From assembly GCF_014805685.1 (NCBI RefSeq), contig NC_060911.1:5308212-5372211 (forward strand): a stretch of DNA of 64,000 nucleotides, in the 5' to 3' direction. Both the position numbers and the translations under genes were made by a program. Position 1 is the stretch's first letter. Each line of letters starts with the position of its first letter. Under the pieces are notes generated by a model. It was not told the origin of the DNA and ran no database searches. It saw only the letters and a list, made by a program, of their open reading frames with translations. Source of the DNA: Silurus meridionalis (lineage: Eukaryota > Chordata > Actinopteri > Siluriformes > Siluridae). This document shows positions 1 to 11,572 of this stretch, piece by piece.

Positions 1-2629
1 ATCATAAACTGTGACAATACCTATTAACCCTTGCATATTGCTTGGCCTATCATACATCACTGATTACTTACAACTGTTTTTTAACAGTAATTAACACACC
101 TACGTTTACAAAATTATTTTGCCTTTAAATGTACTTAAGTATCCAATGTACTATGATTTATTATGGCTATAATGTTCCTATTATAATTTTTGGCAACTCA
201 GTTTATGTAAAATGACTCTAATGTTACTCTCAGCACACCAATCTATTAAGAGAATTATACTAATAAATCAAACGCTGATTGATATCTATTACAATTATCA
301 TGAGCCAAAAACCTTCTTTTTAACTACTTAAAAAGAAAAAAGGAATCAAGTCAGGAGTTTCTTTTATCATGTATTCCTCTCAAAATGTTCTGCCTGCTGT
401 TCAAATATCTTATTTTGTATTAAAATGTGCAAAAAAGCATGTCTTGTCTTTCTTGCATGTTTACTTTGAAGTATGTGCACATGGATTTGCCATTTTGCGC
501 CTATTAATTTTAAATAGAAAACAAAAAAGAATGTGCAGTGTTATAGGCTTGTAAGTGATGAGAAACTAATCTGTATTTAGTTTTCCCTCTTTGCCAGACA
601 GTGTGTTCAACAATGTTGGTACAGTATAGGACCATATTTGCATTCTTTTTTTTATTAATATTTTTTAAAAAATTGACCTTCCACTGTAGCTCACTAGTTT
701 CATCCTACAGAAAAAAAAACAGAACGAATACAAGACATCGATATAGACAAGGCTTGGGGTTATAGCTGGGGTTAAACTGTGCCCTTATCTCTCATAGGCA
801 GGCTCCATTGGAACTTTTAGTATTGAGAGACAAAGAGCAGGGCCTGATCCACAAAGGTGAATAGTGGGGGCCCTTAGAGTATGACCCCAAGTAGGGCTCA
901 TCTTTGGCTTTCAGGGAAACAATGTCTTGCAGCATGGCTTATTAGTCACGCTAATCTATTGGGGCCAAATTTGCTGAGTTGGGTTGAAAAAACATGTAAA
1001 TATTACTAGTCATTTATAGTCACAGGCCCAGTAGCCTTCAAACAGTGAAAATTTGATTAAGGTAGTAATAAAAGGGGGCAAACAGCATGAAAAAGGTGGA
1101 AAGGGTTAGTGGGGAAATATCAACTCCATCCCTGAGGTTGCTAGCATAATACTAACTATTAGCAATGCTTTAACCAACTTGTCTCTGAACTTTTTGGTTT
1201 TGGCTAGACATGGGTAATAAGCCTGTCAGTGGTAGCCAGAGGCATATAATTTAGGCAACCACTTGGGCTGTGTGATGAGAGCTGACAGAGAGGGATATCT
1301 GACTTGATAAAAGTTATGATAGAAATTAAGTAAAAACTCCAGCCTTTTTAAATGTAACTTTACAACCTTCCTGTAAGTGTGAGCAACAAAAATGATTTGA
1401 ACATATGAAAAACAAGAACGCAAACTAAAACATCTATAATTGTATTGCACTTTCTTTCTTCAGTGTCTGTGTATCATTTTAGCTGGCAATTGTGTAACTC
1501 TGTTCATTGTTGGCTACGGATAATTTATACAGCGAGCTGTAAACAAGTTAATTATTTGAACATGTTGATTGAGTGTATGCTTTAAGAGCTTTAATTAAAT
1601 GTACTGAGCTAAAGTCACTCAGCAGAGCAAAGCACTGGGGTCCCTGGATAAATCCTGAGCTCGGGTTACTGTCAGTGTTGGGTTCCGCATGATCCTCTAT
1701 TTTCCACACGGGTTTTCCCCAGGCTCTCTGGTTTTCTGCCATCTCCCAAGGTTAATTGGTTACTCTATATCACCCTTAGGTGTGAATTTGAATGCTTACA
1801 TGGCAATAGGTTGACGTCCCATGATAATATCCCAGCTTGATGCTCAGAGTTCCTGGGATAGTCTCTGAATCCTCAGAACAGTTTTTGAATCTTCAAAGAT
1901 GGAAGATGAAATAACGAACGAGCTTTTTATACTTATAGGAATTGTTACAAAATATACAGGCCATAAATATGTAGAATATATAAAAAAAAAACATGTATAA
2001 ACAAATATTTCTTATGTTGATAACAATCAGTCAAGTGACTTAATAATGCTGAATAACGCACCATGTCTAACTTCTGGTCATTTTTTGTATTGATACTATA
2101 AATGTGTTATGGGCATAAACAGTATTTGTGCTGTCCTGATAAAACTGTTATGACTCTCAGTCTAAAATGAAAAATCACAGCCTAGAAACAAATTATTGGT
2201 CGAAATAAGGTAAAAATCTGATTTTAAATGAAAAAAAAATTTAGAATCCCCTATTCCCATGTGGAGAACAATGAGGTTTCCTTTCTTGTATGTAACACAG
2301 ATATTGATTCGGTGGTTGAAAATCTGATTTATTACTGCACAGGGAGCCGATGTGAACCCGTCTGTCTTCTGCTGCGCGGGACGTGACGGAGGCTAGTTAG
2401 TGCTGCAGAGTAAAGTTTCTGATGTATAGTTTTTTCCCCTCAGGACTTTTAGGATTTGATTTGTTCTGGCAGACTTCTTAATGGCTGTTTTACCACCAAA
2501 CACAGCACATTTGAGAAAAGATGAAGTGTATATTACCGACATGTAGCTCTATGAAGCGTACTAAGGCTGTGTTTTGTATTGTCTTAAAATATATAATCAC
2601 ACCCTTAATATAACCCAAACGAGGATGGG
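1..2629. other. Non-coding AT-rich sequence
   Basis: I see no exon or repeat family that I can name here; the open frames present are short and match nothing known to me. Confidence 0.4.
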
Positions 2630-2830
2630 TTACTTATTTGAGTCTGGTTCCTCTCAAGGTTTCTGTCTCATCCAACTAAGGGAGTTTTTCCTTGCCAGAG
2701 TCACCCCATGCTGCTCATCAGGGATATTACCACATAATTCACTTTAATTCTGATATTCTTTAAAAGCTGCTTTAAGACAATGTCCAATGTAAAAAAGCGC
2801 TATAGAAATGAACTTGTATGAATTACAGTG
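2630..2830 (+). mobile_element. LINE 3' UTR copy in the opposite orientation
   Basis: Reads GAGTCTGGTTCCTCTCAAGG, GGGAGTTTTTCCTTGCCAGA and the tail AAAAAGCGCTATAGAAATGA, complementary to the copies listed on the - strand. Confidence 0.65.
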
Positions 2831-3675
2831 TGTTGAACATATTGCGACAGTATGGCCAGAGAAAGACGTATCCAAAATGGAGTTTAATTTGCACTTACCT
2901 TTCTGAAATGAAAATACACGATTTTGAGGGTGAACATTTGTTTTATGCAATTACAGATTTCAACTGGGAGTGCTTTCATGGCACGTGACAAAATCAGTCA
3001 CAAATTTTGATTTCAAATTCTATTTAAACCAACCATCAATTTAATCATCATCCGTCTTCAGGTGGATGAGATCACATTCTGAACCTCAGCCCCAACTGCA
3101 GTTTCACTCACACACCAAGATTGAGATTAATAATTCATGACCAGCGATATATTCCTGCACGCCTATTACTGAGCCTCATCAGGATATGAGGTCAGACTAA
3201 TTAAAAGCCAGCTCATTTTGCCATTGCTTGAGGATGCTTAAGGGAAGTCTGCCATTTATTTATAACTTCCAGCTTCCAAAGGAAAGCAATAAAGCTTTCA
3301 TTGGATTCTTTTACATGACAGCAGAAACAGGCCTGAGGCCAGTTTTAATGGTATTGATGCACGACACTTAGTGTGAGGAAGGGAAATGTGGGAATTGATT
3401 TCAGTCCAGTTATTAGACTTTTACCAGTAGTCTGTCGCTGGGATCTGATTGATCCATCAGGGCTGGTAAGAAGTGTAACTGTGTTGTAAGGAATATAAGC
3501 AAGGTGTGTGTTTATATTAAACACCCGATTTTGTGTCTGAGTAACAGGTCTCTGACCCACACAGGTATTGTATGTACTGTGCCATACTGCTGTACAAAGT
3601 GCTCCATATTATACTTGCCTACTATTGAAAAATATAGAATCTTCTGTATACTTCATACTGTTTCGGTATATACTA

Positions 3676-3785
<110 letters not shown>

Positions 3786-4189
3786 GAGCCAATGAAATGA
3801 AGTTAGCATCTAACCAGAAGTGCATAAGTGGCCTGTTTACAATAAATAAATAGCAGTGTGATAAATAAGAGTATGGGGTCCATGTACAGGGTTGAGGGTG
3901 AATAATGTACAGAAGGTGCAGTAGGTAATAATATATGTATATATAGTAATATACAATATACTGTGTAAAGATTGTGCATAGATGTCAGGGAAATAACATG
4001 ATTAAATGACATAATATAGTTATGTAAGTCTGAATGTTGTTTGATACAGTATATTCAGAATAAATATGGGTGGATTATACAGTAGTGTGGTGAAAAGTTA
4101 TGAATGGTGTGAAAAAGCATAGTGGATAAGCAGTGCAAAAAAATACGAATCCAGAAAGTAACAATACAGTAATGTATTTTGACTTTGTA

Positions 4190-5690
4190 TGATGATCAGC
4201 TGTTCAGTGCAGCAACAGCCACCAAAAGCTCATCTTTAGTCTGTTTGTGTTGCTCTGAGGCACTTGTAGCTTCTGCCCGATGGGAGAATGGTGAATAGTC
4301 CATGGTTGGGGTGAGAGTTATCTTTGATTATGCCCCTTGCTCTTTACAGACAGCATTTCTTGTAAATGTTCTCCAAAGTGTGTAGCTGAATGCAAATGAT
4401 TTGTTGGGCAGTTTTCACCACGACCTTCAACACCGGCTTTACAGTCCAAAGCAGTGCAGCTGCTGTACCACATTGAGGATGTAGTTAGTGAGGATGCTCT
4501 CAATAGTACAGCAGTATAAGTTTTCCAGTATCCTGTAGCACAGACAGGATTTTTAAGTCTCCTCAGGAAAAGTAGTCGCTGTTGTGCCTTTCTGATCAGG
4601 ATAGAAGAGTTTAGGGACCAGGTGAGATCCTCAGAGATGTGCACTCCGAGGAACTTAAAGCTGGGTACACACTCAAAAGCTCTGTTGATGTAAATAGAAG
4701 CGTGAGTGTGATTGCGTGAGTGTGATTTCTGGCTCATTAAAAGTCCACAATGACCTTCTTTGTCTTCTTGGTGTTGTGTTCCAGGTTATTGTTCTCTTAC
4801 CATGTTACTAGGTGCTGGAGCTCCTCCCTGTAAGCCGGCTAATCATTACACCTAATCAGGCCTATCACCAAACTTAATAATGCTGTTTGAGGCAGTTGTA
4901 GATGAAAAAGGAGTATAGGAGACGGAACAATACACCTCCCTGAGGAATCCCAGTGCTGAAGGTGAGACTAGAGGAGGTGACTGTGTTCAGTTGGACAGAC
5001 TGTGGTCTGTTTGTAAGGAAGTCCAGGGTCCAGTTGCAGAGATTTGTGCAGATGCCAAGTTGTTTCAGCTTCATGATTAGCTTGAAACATCTAACTGTGT
5101 TCAAAGCTGAGCTGGAATCAACAAACAATATCCTAGCATAAGTGCCAGGGTTGTCCAGGTGAGTCAGGGCAGAATGAAGCACTGTAAAAATGGCGTCCTC
5201 GGTTGACCTATAAACTGGTATCCTCGGTTGACCTATAAACTGGCATGGGTCCAGAGTGGGTGGCAGACAGTCTTTAAGGTTGGTAAGGACCAGTCTTTGA
5301 GACTTGAAGCGGGTGGGGACAGTTGCTTGGGCCAAGGGCTGATCTAAGTTATCCGTGAATAACTCAGCCAGCCACACATGTTCTGTTTACACAGCCAGGG
5401 ATGCCGTCAGGGCTAGGTGCTTTCCAGGCATTGACCCTGCCCAGGTAACACATACTTCAGAGGTGGATATTGTGAGTGGCTGCTCACCTGGAAATAGCTC
5501 TGCCTTGAGCATGGGCTCCATGTTCCCTGTTTCAAAACAAGCGTAGAAGAGGTTGAGCTGGTCGGGAGTGAAGCATAACTGGTTGGTGGTGCCCTGCTAG
5601 GTGGTTTGAGGTCAGTGATAGCGTGAATCCCTTGCCACATGTGTTGGGGGTCAGCAGAGTTCAAGTGCTCCTCAATCTGCTGTTTGTATG
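4190..5690 (-). mobile_element. Truncated L2-like LINE, reverse transcriptase remnant
   Basis: Three open blocks on the - strand in different frames (5664-5413, 5377-4874, 4737-4318) read in order through a non-LTR reverse transcriptase: MWQGIHAITDLK, then YRSTEDAIFTVLHSALTHLD, NWTLDFLTNRPQSVQLNTVT, IPQGGVLFRLLYS, then FKFLGVHISEDLTW and KAQQRLLFLRRLKN. Frames are broken, the FADD region is lost, and the 5' end is missing. A dead copy. Confidence 0.88.
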
Positions 5691-6015
5691 CTTGTTAAGC
5701 TTTGCAGATTTCGCTCCTCAGATTGGCTCCAGCAACGCTGCAGGTTTCCCGCTCTCCAGACCTGAAGGCTGTGTTCTGCTCCAGTATATGAGTAAACTGT
5801 TTACTTCAGCTGCACATAGATCTACTTGTTACTACATATTCCTACTGTGTACTACATATTGACACACTGCCCCAGTATATATTTTATACAGTATTATTGA
5901 CATTTTATATATTACATTCTGCTTCATTATAATCTGTATATTACATACTTTTGAGTATATAATGCATTCTAGACTGTTGCATATAATACAAACTGCTCCT
6001 ATATATACTGTATAG

Positions 6016-6451
6016 CAGTGGTCCCCAACCCCCGGGCCCAATTGGTACAGGGCCGCACAGAAAGAATACATGACTTACATTATTTCCGTTTTATTTATTA
6101 TATGGTTCTGAACAACGTTTTATTTTAGAAAATTATCGGATTCTCTCCGCCACATCTGTCTATGACTTACTCTTGAAGCATGTCAAGATGCTTGTCTCGG
6201 TCACATGTCTTACCTCCATCCTCTGCCTTCTTAAAGGGGCTCCGCCGCTAACACATAATACGTTACTGCTAAATTCAAACCCCCAAGCTAGCAAAATGAA
6301 CAAAAAACAACACAGTGGATTCACGATTATTATTATATTTAGAAAATACCAGTTTTTATGCTGGTCTTATCATTTTATTTTGTTGTATTTACCCACCACT
6401 CCTTAAAGGCCAGTCCGTGAAAATATTGTCTGACATTAAACCGGTCTGTGG

Positions 6452-6453
<2 letters not shown>
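6016..6453. mobile_element. hAT-like (Charlie-type) non-autonomous element, right end lost
   Basis: The left end CAGTGGTCCCCAACCCCCGG is the known hAT/Charlie-type terminus; the right side ends TTAAACCGGTCTGTGG and then runs into an AT microsatellite, so the last bases are missing. Confidence 0.65.

Positions 6454-6454
<1 letters not shown>

Positions 6455-6508
<54 letters not shown>
6455..6508. repeat. AT microsatellite
   Basis: Pure (AT)n between two hAT-like elements. Confidence 0.95.
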
Positions 6509-6510
<2 letters not shown>

Positions 6511-6534
6511 TTTCTTGCCCAATATAGTCTTAAC

Positions 6535-7104
6535 TAGGGCTGTAACGATTCCTTGAGTAACTTGATGCTTAATTTAGTCCATTCAAATAAACACGTAGCA
6601 CTGTGTTTCCCACTGACTATTATTACTGACACACTACCTGCTAAACTCTGGACCGGTAACCCAGAAGATGCTGCAGAACTGAAAAATCGAAGAACGAGGA
6701 GAAACTAGTAAGGGTTAAGGAAAAGATTCAGGCCAAAGAAAATGGCAGAAAGTTTCCAAAGTTTGGGATCATTTCAAACTAAAACACTGTACAGTGCAGT
6801 TACCGTTTTTAAAGTCATTTGAAATGGATTTTTATATTTTTATTTATATACAGTGCTTCCAAAAAGCCCCTCCGCAGTGGAGCAGACAAGAAAACCACAT
6901 TGCGATACTGTGGGAGATTTAGTAAATAAATATATGAGCAGGAATTAGTGAGTTACTTGTTAAGAGACCTGTCTGATTTTCTCCCTCTTATTTATTATTG
7001 CTTTTTAATAAAGAAAAAAGTACTTTCGATCCGATTACTCGATTAATCGATGGAATAATCGCCAGAATACTCGATTACTAAAATAATCGATAGAAGCAGC
7101 CCCA
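6535..7104. mobile_element. hAT-like non-autonomous element with 8-bp target duplication
   Basis: 570 bp. Ends TAGGGCTG and CAGCCCCA, with repeated CGATTAATCGATGG-type motifs near the right end. Perfect 8-bp duplication GTCTTAAC at 6527-6534 and 7105-7112, the size typical of hAT. No transposase. Confidence 0.88.
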
Positions 7105-7824
7105 GTCTTAACCCAATCATCCTTTTGAATTTTATAAACAAAATCCATCATCAGTTTCCTAAGAGCAGTTTATACTCCAGCCATTCACATGTCAGCATGA
7201 AAGCAGTTCTGATGCTCTCTAATAAAGATTTGTTTGACTCAGCCTGTAAAAGCAGGTGCGAAAAGGAGAAATCAATACTGCAGATGTCTCTGTGGCTCTG
7301 TCATAATAGTAAGACTTTTTTTTTTTAGCTGAGAAAAGAAAATTACAGCCTTCACATCTTCCATAATGCAGCAGGTGGGCTTCAGTGAACCTAACATCAT
7401 CTTTTCAAATGCAATAAACAGTGCTCCATGATGTGAGACGGCTCTGAACAGATACGTAGTTGATGTACTGTAAGAAAAAACAAAGTCAGGATAAAGAAAT
7501 CTGTGATTTTCATCATTTTATCTTGGTATCTCCTTATAGTTTCTGTATTACTTTTGAATTTAAGACTCAGGTGTGATACAGAAATCAAAAATGTGCCATG
7601 GAGTATATTGACTGGATGAATAGTTAAGTACTGCCCCCTTGTGGTTTGAATAAGTGCTTGGATTTTGGATGACATTAAAAATGAGTAAGGATCTCCTTAA
7701 TATTGAGAATATCATTAAAATCCAGGTATAGTGCTGTAATAGATGTATTTATTTGGTTACTCATATTGTAAGGAATTATAATCCGTTAAAAATAAACGAT
7801 GATGCAAATCTATGGGTAGATATA

Positions 7825-8045
7825 CAGTACAGACCAAAAGTTTGGACACACTTTCTCATTCAAAGAGTTTTCTTTATTTTCATGACTATGAAAATTGTAG
7901 AGTCACACAGTCCAAAATCTAGTGGAATATCTTCCCAGAAAAGTGGAGGTTGTTATAAAAGTAAATGGGGGCTAAATGTGAAATGGGAATATTATGGTCA
8001 GGTGTCCACAATCTTTTGTCCATATATTGCATTTTTAAAAGATTA
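7825..8045. mobile_element. Two joined Tc1-like terminal fragments
   Basis: ACAGACCAAAAGTTTGGACA with TTTCATGACTATGAAAATTG (one family), then AATCTAGTGGAATATCTTCC through CTTTTGTCCATATATTG (another family). Confidence 0.6.
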
Positions 8046-8526
8046 TGATGTTACAAATGGAAAATAAAAGATTGTGGAAAAAATATTTCAAAAATCCCCA
8101 TTTTGCATTTGTAAAGAATGAACGAAGGAATGATCTCATATTTTCTTAATTAGTATGCATAACATATTAGCAAGACCTTGTGAACGTACCTGATTTCGGG
8201 AGCCGGGGCAAATCATTCAGTGCCTTTCAAAACCTTCGGGGGGGAAAAAAAAAAAAAAATGTAAAAGTAAAGATAATGATGATGAAAATGAACAGGTCTT
8301 CTCCGAAAGCATTAACTGAAATCAGAGTTATTCAGATTAGGGAGAATGGAGACCATTTGTTATCTCGCTTGTCTTTTCCTGACCTCCAGTCATTTTAATC
8401 AAATTCCGGAGGGGGGGTTAGTACGCAGGTAGATGTCTAAATTTGGCAACAGTTAAATGATTATGTCTCTCCAATCCCGAAGGTGGAGAAATGATTCATT
8501 GATGGTGCATAGCTAATTAACTGTAG

Positions 8527-8528
<2 letters not shown>

Positions 8529-8579
<51 letters not shown>
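8529..8579. repeat. AC microsatellite
   Basis: Pure (AC)n, upstream of kcnip2. Confidence 0.97.
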
Positions 8580-8581
<2 letters not shown>

Positions 8582-9675
8582 TTCATAGTACTAACTAATC
8601 GTAATAGCTTTTACAGTGAGCCTGTGCCTTTGTGCAGCCCTGTTTTTGGCTGGCAGTATTTAAAGTGCTGTGAATCCTGAGATATTTTTCTGCTCGTGTT
8701 TGAGAAGAGTGGTGACTGGGTTTACTAAAGACTTCTGATCAGCCCTAACCAGTCTGATCATTCTTCTCTCGTGTCTTTTATTGAGGCATTTCTTCCTGCA
8801 GGACCTCTATTTTGCAAATTGCAGTCAGTAAAAGCAAAAGACAACCACAAAAAAAGGCTTTTTTTTTCCCCATTTTAAAATTACCTATAATTCATACAGT
8901 GATGACAGGAACTCAGTGAATATCTTACTAGTAATGGGTTCTGGGTCCAGCGCGTTTTGTTCCTCACGGTCACGAATACATGAAATGCCTAGCGCTTTTC
9001 AAGGTCCATTCGACATTTCCAGCTCACACCTATTCACACAGTCTATTTTGATCGCTGTCCCAAACTGACCGCTGAAAGGGTTCATTTTCATTCCACTGCC
9101 TCAATTCTTATCTGACTGCCAGCTGAGGGGGTGTGTGTCTGCGCATCAGCACCCAGGAGAGAAAATGGCATAAATTTAGTCTGACATGACTGAGCTGAAA
9201 TCTCCTCGGAGGGTAGCACGAGTAGCCGCTGTCCGAGGCCGAGTGGCCTTAATGATGGCCAGAGAGAGTTTGGGATGTAAATATGGTAAACGGTTGTCCT
9301 AGTTTGGTGCAATGAAATCTGAAATCATTTCAGAAATAAAATAACTAAATAAAACTAAATGTTTATACCTATAATATGCATTGATCCATCATATAATAGT
9401 GATTTTTTTTGTTTTGCTAATTTTGGCCTTAAAGTATTCTTTCTTTTTTTTTTTATTTTAAATGACCTATAATTTATACAGTAATGACAGGACCTAGTGA
9501 ATATCAGTAAGTTATGGGTTCCAGTGCCATCGCTTTTGTTCTGCACAATCGCAAATAAAATAATGTTTTTGTGTTAAATCAGTGTTGTTTTGGCAATGCT
9601 TATTGTTGTTTTAGTGTTTTTTTAGTTTTTGTGCTTCTTCATTGTTGTTCTGTTGTTGCTTCATTGCGGTTTTGG

Positions 9676-9837
9676 AAGGCAGTAGCTCAGCGGTTAAGGC
9701 AATTGACTCGATGGATCGAAAGGCCTTGAGTTCAAATCTCAGCACAACCAAGATGCCAATTCTGGAACCTTGAGCAAGACCCTTAACCCTCAAATGTCCT
9801 GTTAGTCAGGATACAGGCAAATGCTGTAAATGTAAAT
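9676..9837 (+). repeat. tRNA-derived SINE
   Basis: Head resembles a tRNA: A box TAGCTCAGCGGTTAAGG and B box GAGTTCAAATC at the right spacing. Tail GCAAATGCTGTAAATGTAAA is shared with the copy at 44788-44957. Pol III promoter boxes are visible but the cloverleaf is not sound. Confidence 0.75.
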
Positions 9838-9839
9838 CT

Positions 9840-11439
9840 TCGTTGTTTCATTGCTGATTTGATGTTGCTTCCTTGTCATTTCATTGTTATATATATTTTT
9901 TTTTTTTGCTTTAATTGTGCTTTAGTGTGGATCCGGTCTTGTTTCAGTATCCTCTCTGTGTTTGTCCGAAATCTTATTGCAACAAGTAAATGATAAATGT
10001 TATTTTTATACTAGTTTGTGTGTTTTTGTGTGCTAGTCTTGATCACAACCTTCACTGAACAATTCAGAAAAAGCAATTCTTAGCTTAAAACAGATTGAAC
10101 TGACCTCAGACTAGGATCCCAAATAAAGAATGGTAATGTGTTCATACAGTCCGATGAAAATCTGCAAAGTATTTGGAGGTCTTTTTTTTTTTTTTTTATG
10201 ACTGACTTATTTCTTCATTGACTTACAATGAAGAATTGCAATTAAAAAAAAACTTTGGGTTTGCATTGGCTGCCATAAGCTCAGCTCTTAAAAAAAAAAA
10301 AAAAAAACACCAGATAATTTTCAGATCCTGAGGCTTTGTTTTGTCCTTCTTATTTTTTTATTTAGTATTTAAATGGATGCCAGACTACAATTCGATACAA
10401 TGGCACTCAAAAAGGGTTTTTACCACAAAGAGGCATTAAGGAAAATTCTGATATAAAAATCTTATAAGATATTGAAATGAACCCATTCTGAGATGACATG
10501 AGGCATCAGGAGCGTACCAAGGAATTGTTTGTAATGTGGTGGTAGAAATGACATAGTGACAAAGTGTTGATAGTGTTCAAAGTGTTCTCAGTTTAACATG
10601 TATATGGACTATATTTGGAAACATGTAGTAATAAAAATACAGTCTTTGTGCAATGCTAATTGGTTTTCTGTCATAACTACCCAGGTGTATGTGCTTTAGC
10701 TCATTTTGTAGAATTTACTCAGACACTTGGTTCCCTGTGGGGACAGTCTGTGTGCCAGGATATTGGCTCTACTGTGTGAGTGTGTGTTTTGGATGTGTGT
10801 TCTGTCTCCTTTGGGCTTTGGCACGGAGACAAGTAGGAAAGAGTCAACCAGACCAAAGAGCCGAAGAAAGCGTGAGGAAGCAATAAAGGGTGTCACATCT
10901 GTCAGAGTGTCTACTGTTGCCCGCCCATATGCCCTCCCCAAAAGACCCACACAATCCTCCAGTGCCTCAAAAACACGAAAGTGACCTAATTAAGCACAGG
11001 ATGAGAGTAAAACACAAAAGAGAGAATGAAATCAGGTGTAACCTGGAGCCGAAAAGGAGAAGGACTGGATTATTAGAGTGCTGAAAGTCAACTCCGTGAG
11101 CCTCTTGGTGATACTTTTACTCTTCAAGACTAATGAGATATGTAACGCTACAGATTTGAAATCTTCAATTGAACTCCATTCTTTTTTGCATTATTTTGCT
11201 TGAATTATTAATAGACCATTAGTAGGAGATAATTCTTCTTTTGGACAGTTTCGGGAGCCACGGCGAAGATCACGGCAGGAAGGCAATAGCCGAGAAAGGT
11301 GAAACCGAAATAGCACAAAGACATTGTAGAGACATGTCTCTGGAGCGCTACAAACAATGACAGCGTGTGAGCTTGTGAATGTGGCAGACAGCGGGACGTA
11401 GGCAGCTTCGAGTGAAGACAGGAGGAACTTTTGCCACAC
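9840..11439. other. Sequence upstream of the kcnip2 hydrophobic first exon
   Basis: No recognised coding exon. The promoter for the first exon at 11440 should lie near its 5' side; no clear TATA box or CpG island is visible. Confidence 0.35.
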
Positions 11440-11572
11440 ATGGGCATCATGATCGTGTTCTTCAAAGACGAGTGGGAGGTGGAGGGTTTGCAGACCGTCA
11501 GCATTCTGTTGGTGGTCTGCAGCTCCTTCAGGCTACTGCACTTTTTGGGCTTAATTGATTTTGCCTCTGGAG
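11440..11572 (+). CDS. kcnip2: kcnip2 alternative first coding exon, hydrophobic (KIS-type) N-terminus
   Basis: ATG at 11440 is the first in frame; an in-frame TGA lies at 11413. It codes 44 residues plus one base. After a charged head ([12 protein letters not shown]) comes a hydrophobic helix (residues about 19-41, [11 protein letters not shown] and [10 protein letters not shown]). This resembles the hydrophobic N-termini known from KChIP4 variants and KChIP2x/3x, which anchor the protein in membrane and suppress Kv4 inactivation gating effects. The exon ends G|gtaaga at phase 1 and fits exon 19904 exactly (G+AC = Asp). Confidence 0.85.

Noticed and set aside
9677..9748. Possible functional tRNA gene
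   Set aside because: A and B boxes are present, but the acceptor stem does not pair well and the sequence is joined to a SINE body shared with 44788-44957.
10689..10984. Possible alternative kcnip2 first exon (Arg/Lys/Ser-rich frames)
   Set aside because: Two overlapping frames are open, neither matches a known KChIP N-terminus, and no donor in the right phase is evident.
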